From positions 144,218 through 208,217 of the forward strand of contig CAZALE010000006.1 of NCBI GenBank assembly GCA_964486055.1: 64,000 bases of DNA, in the 5' to 3' direction. Of this stretch, positions 34,410-44,297 are shown piece by piece (within the stretch, counting starts at the first letter, position 1; the number at the start of each line of letters is the position of its first letter). The stretch comes from J014 sp964486055. Its GTDB lineage: Bacteria > Acidobacteriota > Blastocatellia > Pyrinomonadales > Pyrinomonadaceae. The position numbers and the translations under genes are program-made. The notes under the pieces are model-generated. The model searched no databases, was not told the origin of the DNA, and saw only the letters and a program-made list of their open reading frames with translations.

Positions 34410-35502
34410 ATATTGAACCTTTGCGATCTCTTAAAAAACCAGCAGATCTCCGATTGAAAACTGCCTCAATTTCCGCGAGCACACAAAGTGCAATTGTTTC
34501 AGGTGTTTTCGCTCCTATGTCTAATCCCATCGGAGAGTAAAGCTTTTGAATCTGATCAGCAGAAAAATATTCTCTAGCCTCTGAGAATAGACGCTCAATG
34601 CGCTTTTTCGGTCCTAATACTCCGACATAAAAACAGTCGGATCGCAAGGCCAAACTTAAGAGTTTTTTGTCATGTTCATAATTGTGCGTCATTATCACAC
34701 ATGCCAAATTTTGCCCCTCGAGAATTTGTTCATTGATCTCCTCAGGCTTTAGCAGTAGTAGCTGATCTGCATTTGGGAATCTTTTTTTATCTACGAATGC
34801 AGGTCGATTATCAATGACACATGTATCCCAGCCGATTAAATGTGCCATCTCTACAAGCGGTATTACATCGTATCCAGCTCCAAAGATAATCAACTTTATG
34901 GGAGGCGATAGTTTTTCTATGAATAGCTCGTAGTTCTCGTGATTGAATTTTCGAGAGATCAAAAGCGTTTGCCTTTTCGTCTCAGTAAATTCACTTACTA
35001 TCTGTCGGATAGACTCAAAGTTATCGCTCCAATTTTCTCCGAGGTACAAAGCTTCTTCCTCCAAGTAAAAGATTCTTTTACCTACGAGAGATTTATTGTC
35101 ACTATCCACAACAGTAACCAAAATACCGGTTTTTCTATTGAAAAGTGTCAGATGCAGAAATTTAAAAAAATCTGATTCTTTACTGATGGGCTCTAAAAAC
35201 ACTCGGATGACTCCTTGGCAGCCCATGTTAAGATGAAAAACAGAATTATCTGTTTTAGTTGTATCATAGTGAAAAATAATGGGCCTTGAGTTATCACGAA
35301 GCATAGAGGCTCGTTCGAGTATGTCTATCTCCAAGCATCCACCCGAGATCATGCCTAATGTGTTGCCATTTTCATCAATCAACATCCTAGCTCCTGGTAG
35401 GCGGTAACTAGACCCCTCGACCTCTATGACGGTAGCGAGTAATAACCTATGCTCTGGGTCAGAAGACTCTATTTTTCTGAAAATCTCTTTTAGTTCTTTC
35501 AT
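34396..35502 (-). CDS. XdhC/CoxF family molybdenum-enzyme maturation protein (PaoD-like)
   Basis: A 368-residue XdhC-type chaperone. The N-terminal XdhC/CoxI domain has ATVIEVEGSSYRLPGARML and MISGGCLEIDI; the C-terminal Rossmann domain begins IIFGAGYDVIPLVEMAHLIG and contains VIMTHNYEHDKKLL and YVGVLGPKKR. Proteins of this family bind the cofactor, have it sulfurated and insert it into the apoenzyme. Gene order (molybdenum subunit, XdhC, MocA) matches a maturation operon. It lies 18 bp after the molybdenum-subunit gene. Confidence 0.9.
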   Translation of the reverse strand: MKELKEIFRKIESSDPEHRLLLATVIEVEGSSYRLPGARMLIDENGNTLGMISGGCLEIDILERASMLRDNSRPIIFHYDTTKTDNSVFHLNMGCQGVIRVFLEPISKESDFFKFLHLTLFNRKTGILVTVVDSDNKSLVGKRIFYLEEEALYLGENWSDNFESIRQIVSEFTETKRQTLLISRKFNHENYELFIEKLSPPIKLIIFGAGYDVIPLVEMAHLIGWDTCVIDNRPAFVDKKRFPNADQLLLLKPEEINEQILEGQNLACVIMTHNYEHDKKLLSLALRSDCFYVGVLGPKKRIERLFSEAREYFSADQIQKLYSPMGLDIGAKTPETIALCVLAEIEAVFNRRSAGFLRDRKGSIYARY

Positions 35503-35520
35503 GAAGAGTTTCTAACAAAT

Positions 35521-37677
35521 TTATTCGAAGAGTTTGTCCGGGGTGATCGGCAATTGCCTGATTCTTTTGCCTGTTGCGTGAAAAATAGCATTTGCGACAG
35601 CGGCTGGAATTCCGACCATGCATAATTCACCCATTCCTTTTATACCAAGTGGATTAACTATTTTATCTTCTTCCTCGATAAATTCGGTTATGACCTCATG
35701 AATATCAGCATTTACTGGAATATGATAAGTGGCTAGGTCGGTTGTAATCATTCTACCGTATCTGTGGTCGATCTCTGTAGCTTCTTGAAGTGCCATTCCT
35801 ATTCCCCAGACGACCCCACCTATTTCTTGAGAGTGCGAGGTTTTTGGATTTATTATTTTTCCGGAGGCTGTAGTTTCAACTACACGAGTAACCTTGATTA
35901 TACCCAGGTCCTCATCAACTTTTACCTCAACAAATTGAGCTCCATGTGCCATGGTAGTGTACTTTTGTCTTTCTGGAGAAGGATGCGCCGTGTAAGTCTC
36001 GGTTATGTGTTCGAGACCATTTCTCTGCATCAATTCAGTTATGGAAACCGAGCTAGATGGATTAGATTTTAATCGTAATGAACCTTGTATCATGTCTATA
36101 TCGTCAATACTCGCTTGGATTAAAGGAGAGGCAGGATCTATCTTTGCCATTTCTACGAGCTTGCGTTTTATTTCAAGAGCGGCACCTTGAGCTGCAGTGC
36201 CAACAGATGCTGTCGTGAAAGAGCCACCCTGTAGAGGCGCATTAGGCATTTTACTATCCCCAAGCGAGAATCTGATACGTTCAATGGGCAATCCGAGGAA
36301 TTCAGCTGCTATCATTGTTATCGTCGTATATGTTCCAGGTCCGATGTCAGCCGTCGCACTTTCTACCTCTGCCGTATTATCGGCATTATATTTAATCTTC
36401 ACAGATGCCGGCAGCATAAAAGCTCCCCATATTCCTGTAGCCATTCCCCAGCCGACTAGCCAGCGGCCATCACGCATTGAGCGCGGCTCAAATTTTCGAT
36501 TCTTCCATCCGAAAATCTCCGCACCTTTTAGGTAGCATTCCTTCAATGCCTTACTTGAAAATGGCTTGCCAGTCTCAGGATCCACTTCAGCATAATTTAT
36601 TAGCCGCAATTCTAGCGGATCGATTTTTAGTGCATAAGCAAGCTCATCGAGAGCACACTCTAGAGCGAATGCCCCAGAGACCATACCAGGAGCTCGCATC
36701 CAAGTAGGAGTTGGTAGATCGAGTTTTGCTATTCTATATGGCGTGTCGTAATTGGGGCATTGATACAAGCTTCTTCCATAGCTGTTTGAGGTTTCGATAA
36801 AATCTTCGAAACTTGAGGAGTTAGTTATAGCTTCATGAATAATGGAAATCAGTTTACCATCTTGTGCTGCCCCGATAGATACTTTCTGCCAAGTATAGGG
36901 ACGATATCCATGCCCTGTGAACATTTGTCTTCTCGTATAAGCCAATTTTACTGGGCGCTTTAAATCGCGTGCTGCCATCGCTGCGAGAAATGGATAGTAT
37001 TGAGGATTTAAGGCAGAACCGAATGCGCCACCCACGAATGGAGAAATCACATGAACCTGTTCCTTTGGTATACCAAAACTTTGAGCTAAATGATTCTGAA
37101 CCTCCTTTACACCTTGCGTTTTAACGAAAATAGTCAGTTTATCTCCTTCCCAACTAGCAATTGCCGCATGAGGTTCTATAGGATTATGGTGTTCGATTGG
37201 GATTATGTACTCGGCTACTACCTTTACAGGTGCTTCCTCAAAAGCTCTCTGCGGATTTCCCCTCTTCTTGCCAGATCTAGAAGTTTTTGTAGGGGCTTTT
37301 TCTAAATCTGTATTAAAAGCTTCCTGAGAGTACTTAACTTCGATTAACTGAGCAGCGTAACGTGCCTGTTCGAATGTCTCTGCGACAACTAAAGCTATAG
37401 GTTGGGCATTAAACAAAACTTTTTCAGATTGTAATGCTACGAATCCATCTTGTGATCTAGATTTAGGCGTATTTAGATGCGTATAGATTTTTATCACACC
37501 CGGCAGCTTCTCCGCCTTTGATGTATCGATGCTCAAAATCGAGCCCTTAGCACATGTACTTTGTACTATGTATCCATAAGCTAGATTTTTTAATTGAAAT
37601 TCGGCTGCGTATTTAGCTTTGCCCGTTACCTTCGCAACTCCATCTACTCGGCTCGTTTCCTTACCAATGTATTTCAT
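35521..37677 (-). CDS. paoC: Aldehyde oxidoreductase molybdenum-binding subunit (PaoC/YagR type)
   Basis: About 718 residues of a single-polypeptide molybdopterin-binding subunit of the XDH family. KETSRVDGVAKVTGKAKYAAE is the usual N-terminus, and QGVKEVQNHLAQSFGI, PFVGGAFGSALNPQ, WMRAPGMVSG and the cofactor loop PLQGGSFTTASVGTAAQG follow. The catalytic glutamate is in IKGMGELCMVG near the C-terminus (about residue 684), matching Glu692 of E. coli PaoC. It lacks a signal peptide; export would be by hitchhiking on the Tat signal of the small subunit. The ATG at 37677 is preferred because GGAG precedes it; a GTG at 37704 is in frame. The small and FAD subunits lie 32 kb away at 1737-3510. Confidence 0.92.
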   Translation of the reverse strand: MKYIGKETSRVDGVAKVTGKAKYAAEFQLKNLAYGYIVQSTCAKGSILSIDTSKAEKLPGVIKIYTHLNTPKSRSQDGFVALQSEKVLFNAQPIALVVAETFEQARYAAQLIEVKYSQEAFNTDLEKAPTKTSRSGKKRGNPQRAFEEAPVKVVAEYIIPIEHHNPIEPHAAIASWEGDKLTIFVKTQGVKEVQNHLAQSFGIPKEQVHVISPFVGGAFGSALNPQYYPFLAAMAARDLKRPVKLAYTRRQMFTGHGYRPYTWQKVSIGAAQDGKLISIIHEAITNSSSFEDFIETSNSYGRSLYQCPNYDTPYRIAKLDLPTPTWMRAPGMVSGAFALECALDELAYALKIDPLELRLINYAEVDPETGKPFSSKALKECYLKGAEIFGWKNRKFEPRSMRDGRWLVGWGMATGIWGAFMLPASVKIKYNADNTAEVESATADIGPGTYTTITMIAAEFLGLPIERIRFSLGDSKMPNAPLQGGSFTTASVGTAAQGAALEIKRKLVEMAKIDPASPLIQASIDDIDMIQGSLRLKSNPSSSVSITELMQRNGLEHITETYTAHPSPERQKYTTMAHGAQFVEVKVDEDLGIIKVTRVVETTASGKIINPKTSHSQEIGGVVWGIGMALQEATEIDHRYGRMITTDLATYHIPVNADIHEVITEFIEEEDKIVNPLGIKGMGELCMVGIPAAVANAIFHATGKRIRQLPITPDKLFE

Positions 37678-37769
37678 TTTTCCAACTCCACTGTTTTTAA
37701 CCACAATCGCGGCAGGTTTGCTTTAATTTTACATCTAGACTTGCCGATTGTTAAGACTGATCTTGAGTT

Positions 37770-38576
37770 TTATGTCTTTTTAGCATTTATCAAAGTAGCT
37801 TTTACGCTGAATCTAAAACTCATGTCACCGTAGTCTTCATTGATTATTTGAGTCATCATATGGCAGACACCCGCTCTTTTTTCTTCATCTAAGAAGTCTA
37901 ACCATACGGGCACAAAAAACCTAGAGATTAAAACTGAATTGATCATCTCATTTGCATCTGAGTATTCAAAGATTTCATTTGAGGTGTAATTTTTGATTGA
38001 AGTAAAACCGGCATCTTTTGTCATTTCTTCAACCTGAGACACGGTCGGAAATGCAGTTACTAATCGCTCAGCCTCCGCCCCATGTTCACCTAGATCTTCA
38101 TTGAATAAAACTTCCCATAAAAATGAAAATATCTCTCCAAAGCTGCCTGAAGTAGGAGTATAGAAACTAACCTGTCCACCTGGCTTGACATTTTCTGCTA
38201 ACTCTTTAATAAAGTTACGTAGCTCCTCCGGTTTAACGAGGCTTGCATCCGCAAAAACAGCATCAAATTTTTGTTGTTTATCAATTCTAGTTACGAATTC
38301 AATTTTAGCTTTTAGAAGTGAGGCTTTACTACGGGCAATCTTCAGCATTTGTTCATCCTCACAAATAGCTAACACATTGATTTTCTTGTCTAATTTTTCT
38401 CTTAATGCCAGGACATGTCCGCCCGTACCGGCGTTCATGTAAAGTACGTCTTGGCCTATGTCTTCAAGCTTTACATGTTGGTCGAATAGATCAGTAAAAC
38501 GCTGAGTCCATTCTGGCTCGATGTATAAATCTCTCAAAAAGGCTAATTCTCTTAGCGTTGAGTCTTCCATTTTCAT
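37770..38576 (-). CDS. Class I SAM-dependent methyltransferase-like protein
   Basis: A 268-residue protein. The Rossmann methyltransferase motif I region is VLYMNAGTGGHVLALREKL (about 43-61), motif II VLAICEDEQMLKIAR, and FDAVFADASLV plus VKPGGQVSFYTPTSG form the post-motif region. In motif I the usual E/DxGxGxG is NAGTGGH, slightly altered. Substrate unknown. It is flanked by an alpha/beta hydrolase gene upstream (37 bp) and the molybdenum-subunit gene downstream (92 bp), all in the same direction. Confidence 0.75.
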   Translation of the reverse strand: MKMEDSTLRELAFLRDLYIEPEWTQRFTDLFDQHVKLEDIGQDVLYMNAGTGGHVLALREKLDKKINVLAICEDEQMLKIARSKASLLKAKIEFVTRIDKQQKFDAVFADASLVKPEELRNFIKELAENVKPGGQVSFYTPTSGSFGEIFSFLWEVLFNEDLGEHGAEAERLVTAFPTVSQVEEMTKDAGFTSIKNYTSNEIFEYSDANEMINSVLISRFFVPVWLDFLDEEKRAGVCHMMTQIINEDYGDMSFRFSVKATLINAKKT

Positions 38577-38613
38577 CCAATCCCAGAGAAGAATTATCTC
38601 ATAGTCTCAAGGA

Positions 38614-39633
38614 TTAAGTATGGGACTTGAGATGTTTTCGGATAAAAGTAACGATTTTCCATCCGTCAAAATACACCCAAGGTTTCTCACCTAAGGTGTA
38701 ATGTCCGCATGGAAATCTAACTTCGCTATATTTAATGCCCTTTTGTCGTAAACTTTGCATCAACTCTTCTGATAAATCTACTGGAAAGCTTAGATCATAG
38801 AGTGTGTAGATGTATCTTTGAGGTCGATACGGCATTTTTGATAGTTTATCAAGGTATACAATAGGAGACAGAGGTAACCAGCAATTTCGAAGCTGCTCTA
38901 ACGTTATATTCCCTGCTAGTCCAGCCTGAACATGATACGTAGATATTCCTCGCCAAACGACATCTGCAAAATGCCCAGAGACATGATTGAAGACTCCGGC
39001 ATTTATATTCATATCATGCACAAAAGCTAGAAAGGCAACACAGCTACCTATGCTCGTACCGACGATACCAATTTTCTCATACCCCTGTAGCTTAAGCCAG
39101 TTAACCATTGCTCTGGTGTCAAGAACAGCTTGTCTGACGGATTGTATCGTTCTTCCGATATTGGGTGAGACTAAATAGTCGGCTCTCTCTAGCTCCGGAG
39201 GCATTCTTTCCTCATGATAGGGTAATACCAAGCGCATCGCAGAGATGCCAACTTTTTGGAAGACGCGGCAAAGATCAAAATAGCTACCTGGCCTTGCATT
39301 CCAATGAGGCAGAATAACTACAGCTGCCTTTTTATCTTTTTCGTATGGGAAGAGCCTAGCATAGGCGGTGTTATTTTCATCAGACGGGGTTTGAACAGCG
39401 CTCGTCCACGTTAGGACATTATTTTCTAGTTTATAATTCGATATAATCGGGCTTCCAAAAAACTCATCGCTGTTATTTATAACTTTGTCAGCATAGATGC
39501 AAAATTGAGTGTAAGGATCTTTCTGCACATGTGAGTCTATAAACTCCACGCCCCATTCAAATTTTCTAACGGTGCGATTATCGTTTAGAAATGCCAGAAA
39601 CCGCTCTCTTTTCTCAATATATCTCCTTAACAT
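38614..39633 (-). CDS. Alpha/beta hydrolase family protein
   Basis: A 339-residue cytoplasmic protein with an alpha/beta hydrolase core. HWNARPGSYFDLCRVFQKVG forms the oxyanion region, IVGTSIGSCVAFLA the nucleophile elbow (GTSIGS), and FPCGHYTLGE the catalytic His near the C-terminus; an acidic residue is likely in the YTLYDLSFPVDLS region. Residues 1-110 form an unusual N-terminal extension. It resembles the ABC-transporter-like 'alpha/beta hydrolase' (DUF2920-like) group; substrate unknown. It starts 47 bp from the divergent SDR gene, so their promoters overlap. Confidence 0.75.
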   Translation of the reverse strand: MLRRYIEKRERFLAFLNDNRTVRKFEWGVEFIDSHVQKDPYTQFCIYADKVINNSDEFFGSPIISNYKLENNVLTWTSAVQTPSDENNTAYARLFPYEKDKKAAVVILPHWNARPGSYFDLCRVFQKVGISAMRLVLPYHEERMPPELERADYLVSPNIGRTIQSVRQAVLDTRAMVNWLKLQGYEKIGIVGTSIGSCVAFLAFVHDMNINAGVFNHVSGHFADVVWRGISTYHVQAGLAGNITLEQLRNCWLPLSPIVYLDKLSKMPYRPQRYIYTLYDLSFPVDLSEELMQSLRQKGIKYSEVRFPCGHYTLGEKPWVYFDGWKIVTFIRKHLKSHT

Positions 39634-39680
39634 TGAAAGAAGAATTATAGCAGATAAGCCTAAAACCCAGGAGATACAGC

Positions 39681-40520
39681 ATGAGCATTCGGCGGTTCTA
39701 TGCGATTTGCAAGTTTGATAGACTTAAAGCTATGTCGGAAGAAAAAGTGAAAGTGAAGTTACCTGCAGATCTTTTTAAGGGTCAAACAGCTATCGTTACA
39801 GGTGGTAGTCGCGGAGTAGGAAAAGCTACGGCCCTTAGACTCGCTGAAGCTGGGGCGAACGTAGTCATAAACTTTCTGAAAGAGAGAGAAAAAGCAGAAG
39901 AAGTAGTGAGGGAATGTCAATTGAATGGAGTCGGTGCAATAGCCGTGAAGGGAAATTCAGCACATCTTGAAGATGCGCTAAATATAGCCAGGATCGCCGT
40001 TGAGACCTTTGGTGCTGTTCAACTTTTGGTTATAAACGCTGGAATCTGGAAGGGAGCGCCAATTGAACAAATGGATGAAGATATATGGGATGAAGTTTTA
40101 GATACTAACTTGAAGTCAGCATGGGCGATGAGCAAAGCATGTGTCCCAGAGATGAAGCGTGCGACTAAAGGCTCTATAGTTTTAGTTTCCTCGACAGCGG
40201 GACAACGCGGCGAAGCGTTTTATTCATGTTACGCTGCCTCAAAAGGTGGACAAATTTCGTTTACCAAATCACTTGCGGTTGAGCTTGCTCCAAACATAAG
40301 AGTCAACGCGGTTGCCCCTGGCTGGATTGAAACAGCCATGGTTCGCCCTGTGTTTGATGACGAAAACTATAAAAGGCAAGTGATAAACTCAATCCCTTTA
40401 AAAAGGGTTGCCACCGCGGATGATATAGCTCTTTCGATATGTTTTTTGCTATCTGATTGGGCAAGGCACATAACAGGTGAAATTCTCAATATAAATGGTG
40501 GTGCCGTGCTTTGCGGGTAA
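39681..40520 (+). CDS. SDR-family NAD(P)-dependent oxidoreductase (FabG-like)
   Basis: A 279-residue classical short-chain dehydrogenase. Cofactor motif TGGSRGVGKA, NAG motif VINAGIWKG, catalytic Ser in VSSTAGQRG and YAASK (Tyr and Lys). The C-terminal LSDWARHITGEILNINGG is typical of 3-oxoacyl-ACP reductase-like members. The first 27 residues are an N-terminal extension (MSIRRFYAICKFDRLKAMSE). The start is supported by AGGAG seven bases upstream of the ATG, although an internal ATG at 39732 would give the usual FabG length. No fatty-acid genes are nearby, so the substrate is open. Confidence 0.9.
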   Translation: MSIRRFYAICKFDRLKAMSEEKVKVKLPADLFKGQTAIVTGGSRGVGKATALRLAEAGANVVINFLKEREKAEEVVRECQLNGVGAIAVKGNSAHLEDALNIARIAVETFGAVQLLVINAGIWKGAPIEQMDEDIWDEVLDTNLKSAWAMSKACVPEMKRATKGSIVLVSSTAGQRGEAFYSCYAASKGGQISFTKSLAVELAPNIRVNAVAPGWIETAMVRPVFDDENYKRQVINSIPLKRVATADDIALSICFLLSDWARHITGEILNINGGAVLCG

Positions 40521-40726
40521 AAATATCTTTTCCAATGGTAAAATTCGTTTTTTAGGAATTTGTTGCTTTTTGTCATTTAGTCTTAAAAGACCATGAGGCG
40601 CTTCTTAATTAGTCCAGAATGAGGAAACGCGATGCCGATCAAATTTGCCTCAATCTAAGACTAACAAAAAGTAATTAGCTGTTTTTGCTTGTAGTATCTA
40701 AAACAGAGAAAAATTTGAGGTGTAAA

Positions 40727-40753
40727 AAAGGCGTAGCAGCAAGCTACGCCTTT
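40727..40753. terminator. Bidirectional Rho-independent terminator
   Basis: AAAGGCGTAGC (40727-40737) and GCTACGCCTTT (40743-40753) form an 11-bp perfect stem with a five-base loop. Reading the minus strand a run of T follows directly, so it ends the Oar-like receptor transcript (gene ends at 40777). On the plus strand TCTTAGTTTTT follows, so it may also end the SDR transcript. Confidence 0.85.
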
Positions 40754-40776
40754 CTTAGTTTTTCTGAACGGGATTG

Positions 40777-43700
40777 CTAGAACTGCAACCTTATACCAAG
40801 CTGCATTTGGAAAACTGGTGTTCTAGAGAAGTTCCCGCCACGAGATGTTATGAGATTGCCGCTAGCATCTCTTATCTGGCGGAATGTAGGATTCGTAACG
40901 CCTTCAAGACCGCAGTTTACGTTTCTGACGGCGCAGTAGAGTGTTTGGTTACCACCAAACTGAATGTTGGAATTGTTGAAGAGATTGAAGAACTCAGTCG
41001 AGAATATAACTCTCCTGCGCTCAGCAAAGCGAAAACCTTTTTGGATTCTCAAATCCACCAGGTATTCATTACGATTCCTGAAAGCGTTTCTTTTGATTGG
41101 AATGCCAGGAACCAAGTATGGACGGTCGTTATTTATGCTATCAAGATTCACGTCAGAACCTATCAAAGCGTCCATTGGTAGTCCTGAGCGAAGACGAATA
41201 GCGCTAGAGATCTCAAAGCCATATGGTAGGAAAAAGACAGGACTTGCCACGAATTGATGCGTTCGGTCTAAGCGGGCTAAACCATACTCTGATCTGAGGT
41301 CAAATGAATTATCGTAAAAAATACCAGTCGCATTTCTTTCATTGTCATCATCCGAGAGGTTGCGTGATAGTGTATAGTAAGCGTTTATATTAGCCCACTT
41401 ACGAACAAAACGCATTCTGAAGGTTAAAGCGCGGAATAGAGATTTCGCTGATGATTCTCTAATCAGCAATCTCCCTATTTGTGGAACAGGGCGCAGAGAT
41501 CTATTGAAACAAGGTCTTTGCGCTAAATTGCTGGTGCAGTTTGCGGGGTCTGGTGGCGGCAAGTTTATGTCTCGATTGCGTTCGAGATGAATAGTTTTTA
41601 CGTGTGTGTAATCTATTCCTATGATCAGGTTAGGCAGAATTTCTTTTTCATAGCCAACACCAAATTGGAATGACTGCGGATTCTCAAAGTCATTCTGCAT
41701 GGCAATTAGATTAGCACCAAATCCTGGAGGAGGTGTCTGAGTCCCTAATGCTTGAGCAATTTGCTGTAATTGTTGAGCAGATAGTGTTGGTAGATTATTA
41801 AGCGGGCGAGTATTTAAGTTAATCCCCAGAATCGCAAACTGTCTAAACAAGGTATTTGGGGTGCAAGATGCAGGGTTAGCAGTGCAGTTTGCCCCAGTTG
41901 CTTGCATTATAGCGACGTATTGAGGATTGTTTGCGAGAAATGTTGTTAAATTAAATCCCGCGGGAAGAGAGAAAGGCAATTGCACAGAGACGTCACCTGG
42001 TGGGATGCGGAAGTTATTTACTGGAGCAGCAAGGACAAGAAGCGGAGTACGGGCGAAATATAAGCCACTGAATGCGCGTAGCACAGATTTACCATCCCCA
42101 CTTATATCCCATGCAAACCCAAGCCTGGGTCCAATTTGCCATTTGCTATCAGGAATTACGGTAGGATCTATCGAGCGACCTCCTAAAAGAGGAAATGATG
42201 CGCTCTTAATTAAATTGATTACGGCATCGTTTCCAGTCTCAGCAGAAGGATTAAATTGCTTTTCTATTCTTAGACCATAGTTAATGGTGAATGTTGGCCT
42301 AATACGCCATGAATCCTGTCCATAAAAAGCCAATTCTCTTACTCGAAAAGCTGCTAGCAGGTTTCCAATTTGTTGATTGTAAAATGAGTTTCCATCGAAC
42401 CTACGGTCATTCGGATTAGTAGGATCTAAAGAAAGAATCTGAAGAGCGGTATTTCCGCTCACGCTGAACGAGTAGCTTCCAAACTGATTGAAACCGAATT
42501 TCTGAAACGTGTAGATATCGCTGAATTCCGTTCCAACCTTGAAGGAATGATTTCCTTTTGTTATCGAGAGTGCCTCAACGAATTGAATACGATTATCGTA
42601 TTGATCGGTTGGCAGAAAGCTTCTGGTTCCATAAATACCAACTTGCGAGACAGTAACGAGCGGTGTCAATGCGTTTGCCTCACGTGGACGTTCACCACGA
42701 GCATACTGGAAGCGAAACTCATTGAAAAGCGTTGAACTTAGGGCACTAGTAAACTGAGACACAAAAACATAGTTTCTGTCTCTCTCAGTTCCTTCATTAG
42801 ATAACGCTGAATCGATTACAGGATTAAACAAGACTCCTGCATCTCCTACTGAAACACTATTTCTCCCAACCCCTCTATTCGCGCTGAATCTGAAGTTTAT
42901 GGAGTTAGCGCTATTTATGTTCCAGTCAATTCGACCTAAGCCAAGCGCAGCATCATTTGTCAATTGATAACCAGTTTCAAGTGATTTGAAATAGTCGTAG
43001 GCTTCCTGATTGGCAGAGGATCTGGTGATATTGCCGAGGCTAAATATGACATTTCTATCTGCTCTGAACCTCTGCTGTTCATAAGAGGCGAAATAGAAAA
43101 GCTTGTTCTTTATGAAAGGACCTCCAACGCTACCTCCAAACTGTTGCTGGGTCGGGGCGGCTACAACTTTTTGGTTGTTTTCCCTCTCTATGGCTTTGAC
43201 GAATTTATGATTTACTGAGAGCTGTTCAGGTCTTAACAGATAAAACGCCGTCCCTCTCAATTGATTAGTGCCACTTTTGGTTACTACATTGATTATACCG
43301 CCCGAGGAACGACCAAACTCGGCAGAATAACCAGCTGCAACGACTTGGAATTCTTTTATTGATTCTTGTGGAATCGTCGGAGCAAAGTTTGAGCGTTCGC
43401 CACCTCGAATTCCACCAAAAAATGGCTGATTGTAATCAACACCGTCGACATTAATATTGGCGTTAATGCCTCGTTGGCCAGCAAGTGAGATTTGGTTACG
43501 CTCAGTATCGATCTGAGCCGTAGGAGTAAGTAAAGCGAAGTCTTGGAATCTTCGTCCATTTATAGGTAGGTTTTGGATCGCGGTCTCACTTAAAACTGCG
43601 TCCGAAGTGCTTTGTGTGGTTTGGATGCTTTCAGCAGTCACTATAATCTCAGCAGCGACTTTGCCTACTCCTAGCACTAAATTAGCGTCAGTTATACGCC

Positions 43701-43998
43701 CAACTTGGACTTCAACCTTTAAAGAAGTTTCGTTGAAATTAGGTGCAGATGCTGAAACCTCGTATTCACCGGGCTTAAGCAAAGTAAAGTTATATATTCC
43801 CTCACTGCTAGTAGTGGTGGTAAGTTCAATACCTGTAGCAGTGCTTTTTGCCTTCACTGTCGCATTTGGAATGACAGCACCATTGGTGTCTGTAACTACT
43901 CCCGTGATACCACCTGTCCCTGCCTGAGCAAATACTCCAATCATACAAAAGGCAAGACACGCGGTAATCAAACAACTACTCAAAAGAATTTTTTTCAT
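40777..43998 (-). CDS. Oar-like TonB-dependent receptor with carboxypeptidase-regulatory-like domain
   Basis: A 1073-residue outer-membrane protein. Signal peptide 1-25 (ends VFA-QAG), then a carboxypeptidase-regulatory-like domain GGITGVVTDTNGAVIPNATV (about 29-110). A plug region follows with LPINGRRFQDFALLTPT, NINVDGVDYNQPFFGG and IKEFQVVAAGYSAEFGRSSG. The barrel ends QMQLGIRLQF with the terminal Phe expected for BAM recognition. This INGRRFQDF / ARFGRSSGG-type plug is characteristic of the large Oar/TonB-like family expanded in Acidobacteria. The ligand is unknown, possibly polysaccharide or peptide. GGAGAG lies eight bases before the ATG. It is flanked by the bidirectional terminator at 40727. 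Confidence 0.93.
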   Translation of the reverse strand: MKKILLSSCLITACLAFCMIGVFAQAGTGGITGVVTDTNGAVIPNATVKAKSTATGIELTTTTSSEGIYNFTLLKPGEYEVSASAPNFNETSLKVEVQVGRITDANLVLGVGKVAAEIIVTAESIQTTQSTSDAVLSETAIQNLPINGRRFQDFALLTPTAQIDTERNQISLAGQRGINANINVDGVDYNQPFFGGIRGGERSNFAPTIPQESIKEFQVVAAGYSAEFGRSSGGIINVVTKSGTNQLRGTAFYLLRPEQLSVNHKFVKAIERENNQKVVAAPTQQQFGGSVGGPFIKNKLFYFASYEQQRFRADRNVIFSLGNITRSSANQEAYDYFKSLETGYQLTNDAALGLGRIDWNINSANSINFRFSANRGVGRNSVSVGDAGVLFNPVIDSALSNEGTERDRNYVFVSQFTSALSSTLFNEFRFQYARGERPREANALTPLVTVSQVGIYGTRSFLPTDQYDNRIQFVEALSITKGNHSFKVGTEFSDIYTFQKFGFNQFGSYSFSVSGNTALQILSLDPTNPNDRRFDGNSFYNQQIGNLLAAFRVRELAFYGQDSWRIRPTFTINYGLRIEKQFNPSAETGNDAVINLIKSASFPLLGGRSIDPTVIPDSKWQIGPRLGFAWDISGDGKSVLRAFSGLYFARTPLLVLAAPVNNFRIPPGDVSVQLPFSLPAGFNLTTFLANNPQYVAIMQATGANCTANPASCTPNTLFRQFAILGINLNTRPLNNLPTLSAQQLQQIAQALGTQTPPPGFGANLIAMQNDFENPQSFQFGVGYEKEILPNLIIGIDYTHVKTIHLERNRDINLPPPDPANCTSNLAQRPCFNRSLRPVPQIGRLLIRESSAKSLFRALTFRMRFVRKWANINAYYTLSRNLSDDDNERNATGIFYDNSFDLRSEYGLARLDRTHQFVASPVFFLPYGFEISSAIRLRSGLPMDALIGSDVNLDSINNDRPYLVPGIPIKRNAFRNRNEYLVDLRIQKGFRFAERRRVIFSTEFFNLFNNSNIQFGGNQTLYCAVRNVNCGLEGVTNPTFRQIRDASGNLITSRGGNFSRTPVFQMQLGIRLQF

Positions 43999-44104
43999 AT
44001 CTTCTCTCCTCTTGAAATTATAGAAATCTTCATTTGTAATTTATGATAATTGCTCTGGCTTGTCCAAATGTACCAGCTAATAAACCTCTTAAGTTTCCAA
44101 GAAT

Positions 44105-44146
44105 CTATTTCCAAAAAATAGAATGTTTCCATTTTTCTGGAAATAG
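44105..44146. promoter_or_regulatory. Inverted repeat upstream of Oar-like receptor
   Basis: CTATTTCCA (44105-44113) and TGGAAATAG (44138-44146) are exact inverted copies 24 bp apart, about 110-150 bp upstream of the receptor ATG (minus strand). A third related TTTCCA lies between them (44127-44132). They could be operator half-sites or a hairpin in the leader; no regulator is known. Confidence 0.3.
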
Positions 44147-44297
44147 TAAGCATTGAAAAATCAAGAATTTCAAGCCTTTACGGACATTTGTCCAATCCAA
44201 AATCCTACAAATTTTTTACCAAGCAATTCAAGCACCACAAATTTTTTTGCTAAAGACTAAGAATAATTTTTTGATTTTAAATCGCTGTTAATTAATT

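Noticed and set aside
35764..37305. Several plus-strand frames inside the molybdenum-subunit gene
   Set aside because: Short, antisense to a confidently identified gene, no domain signatures.
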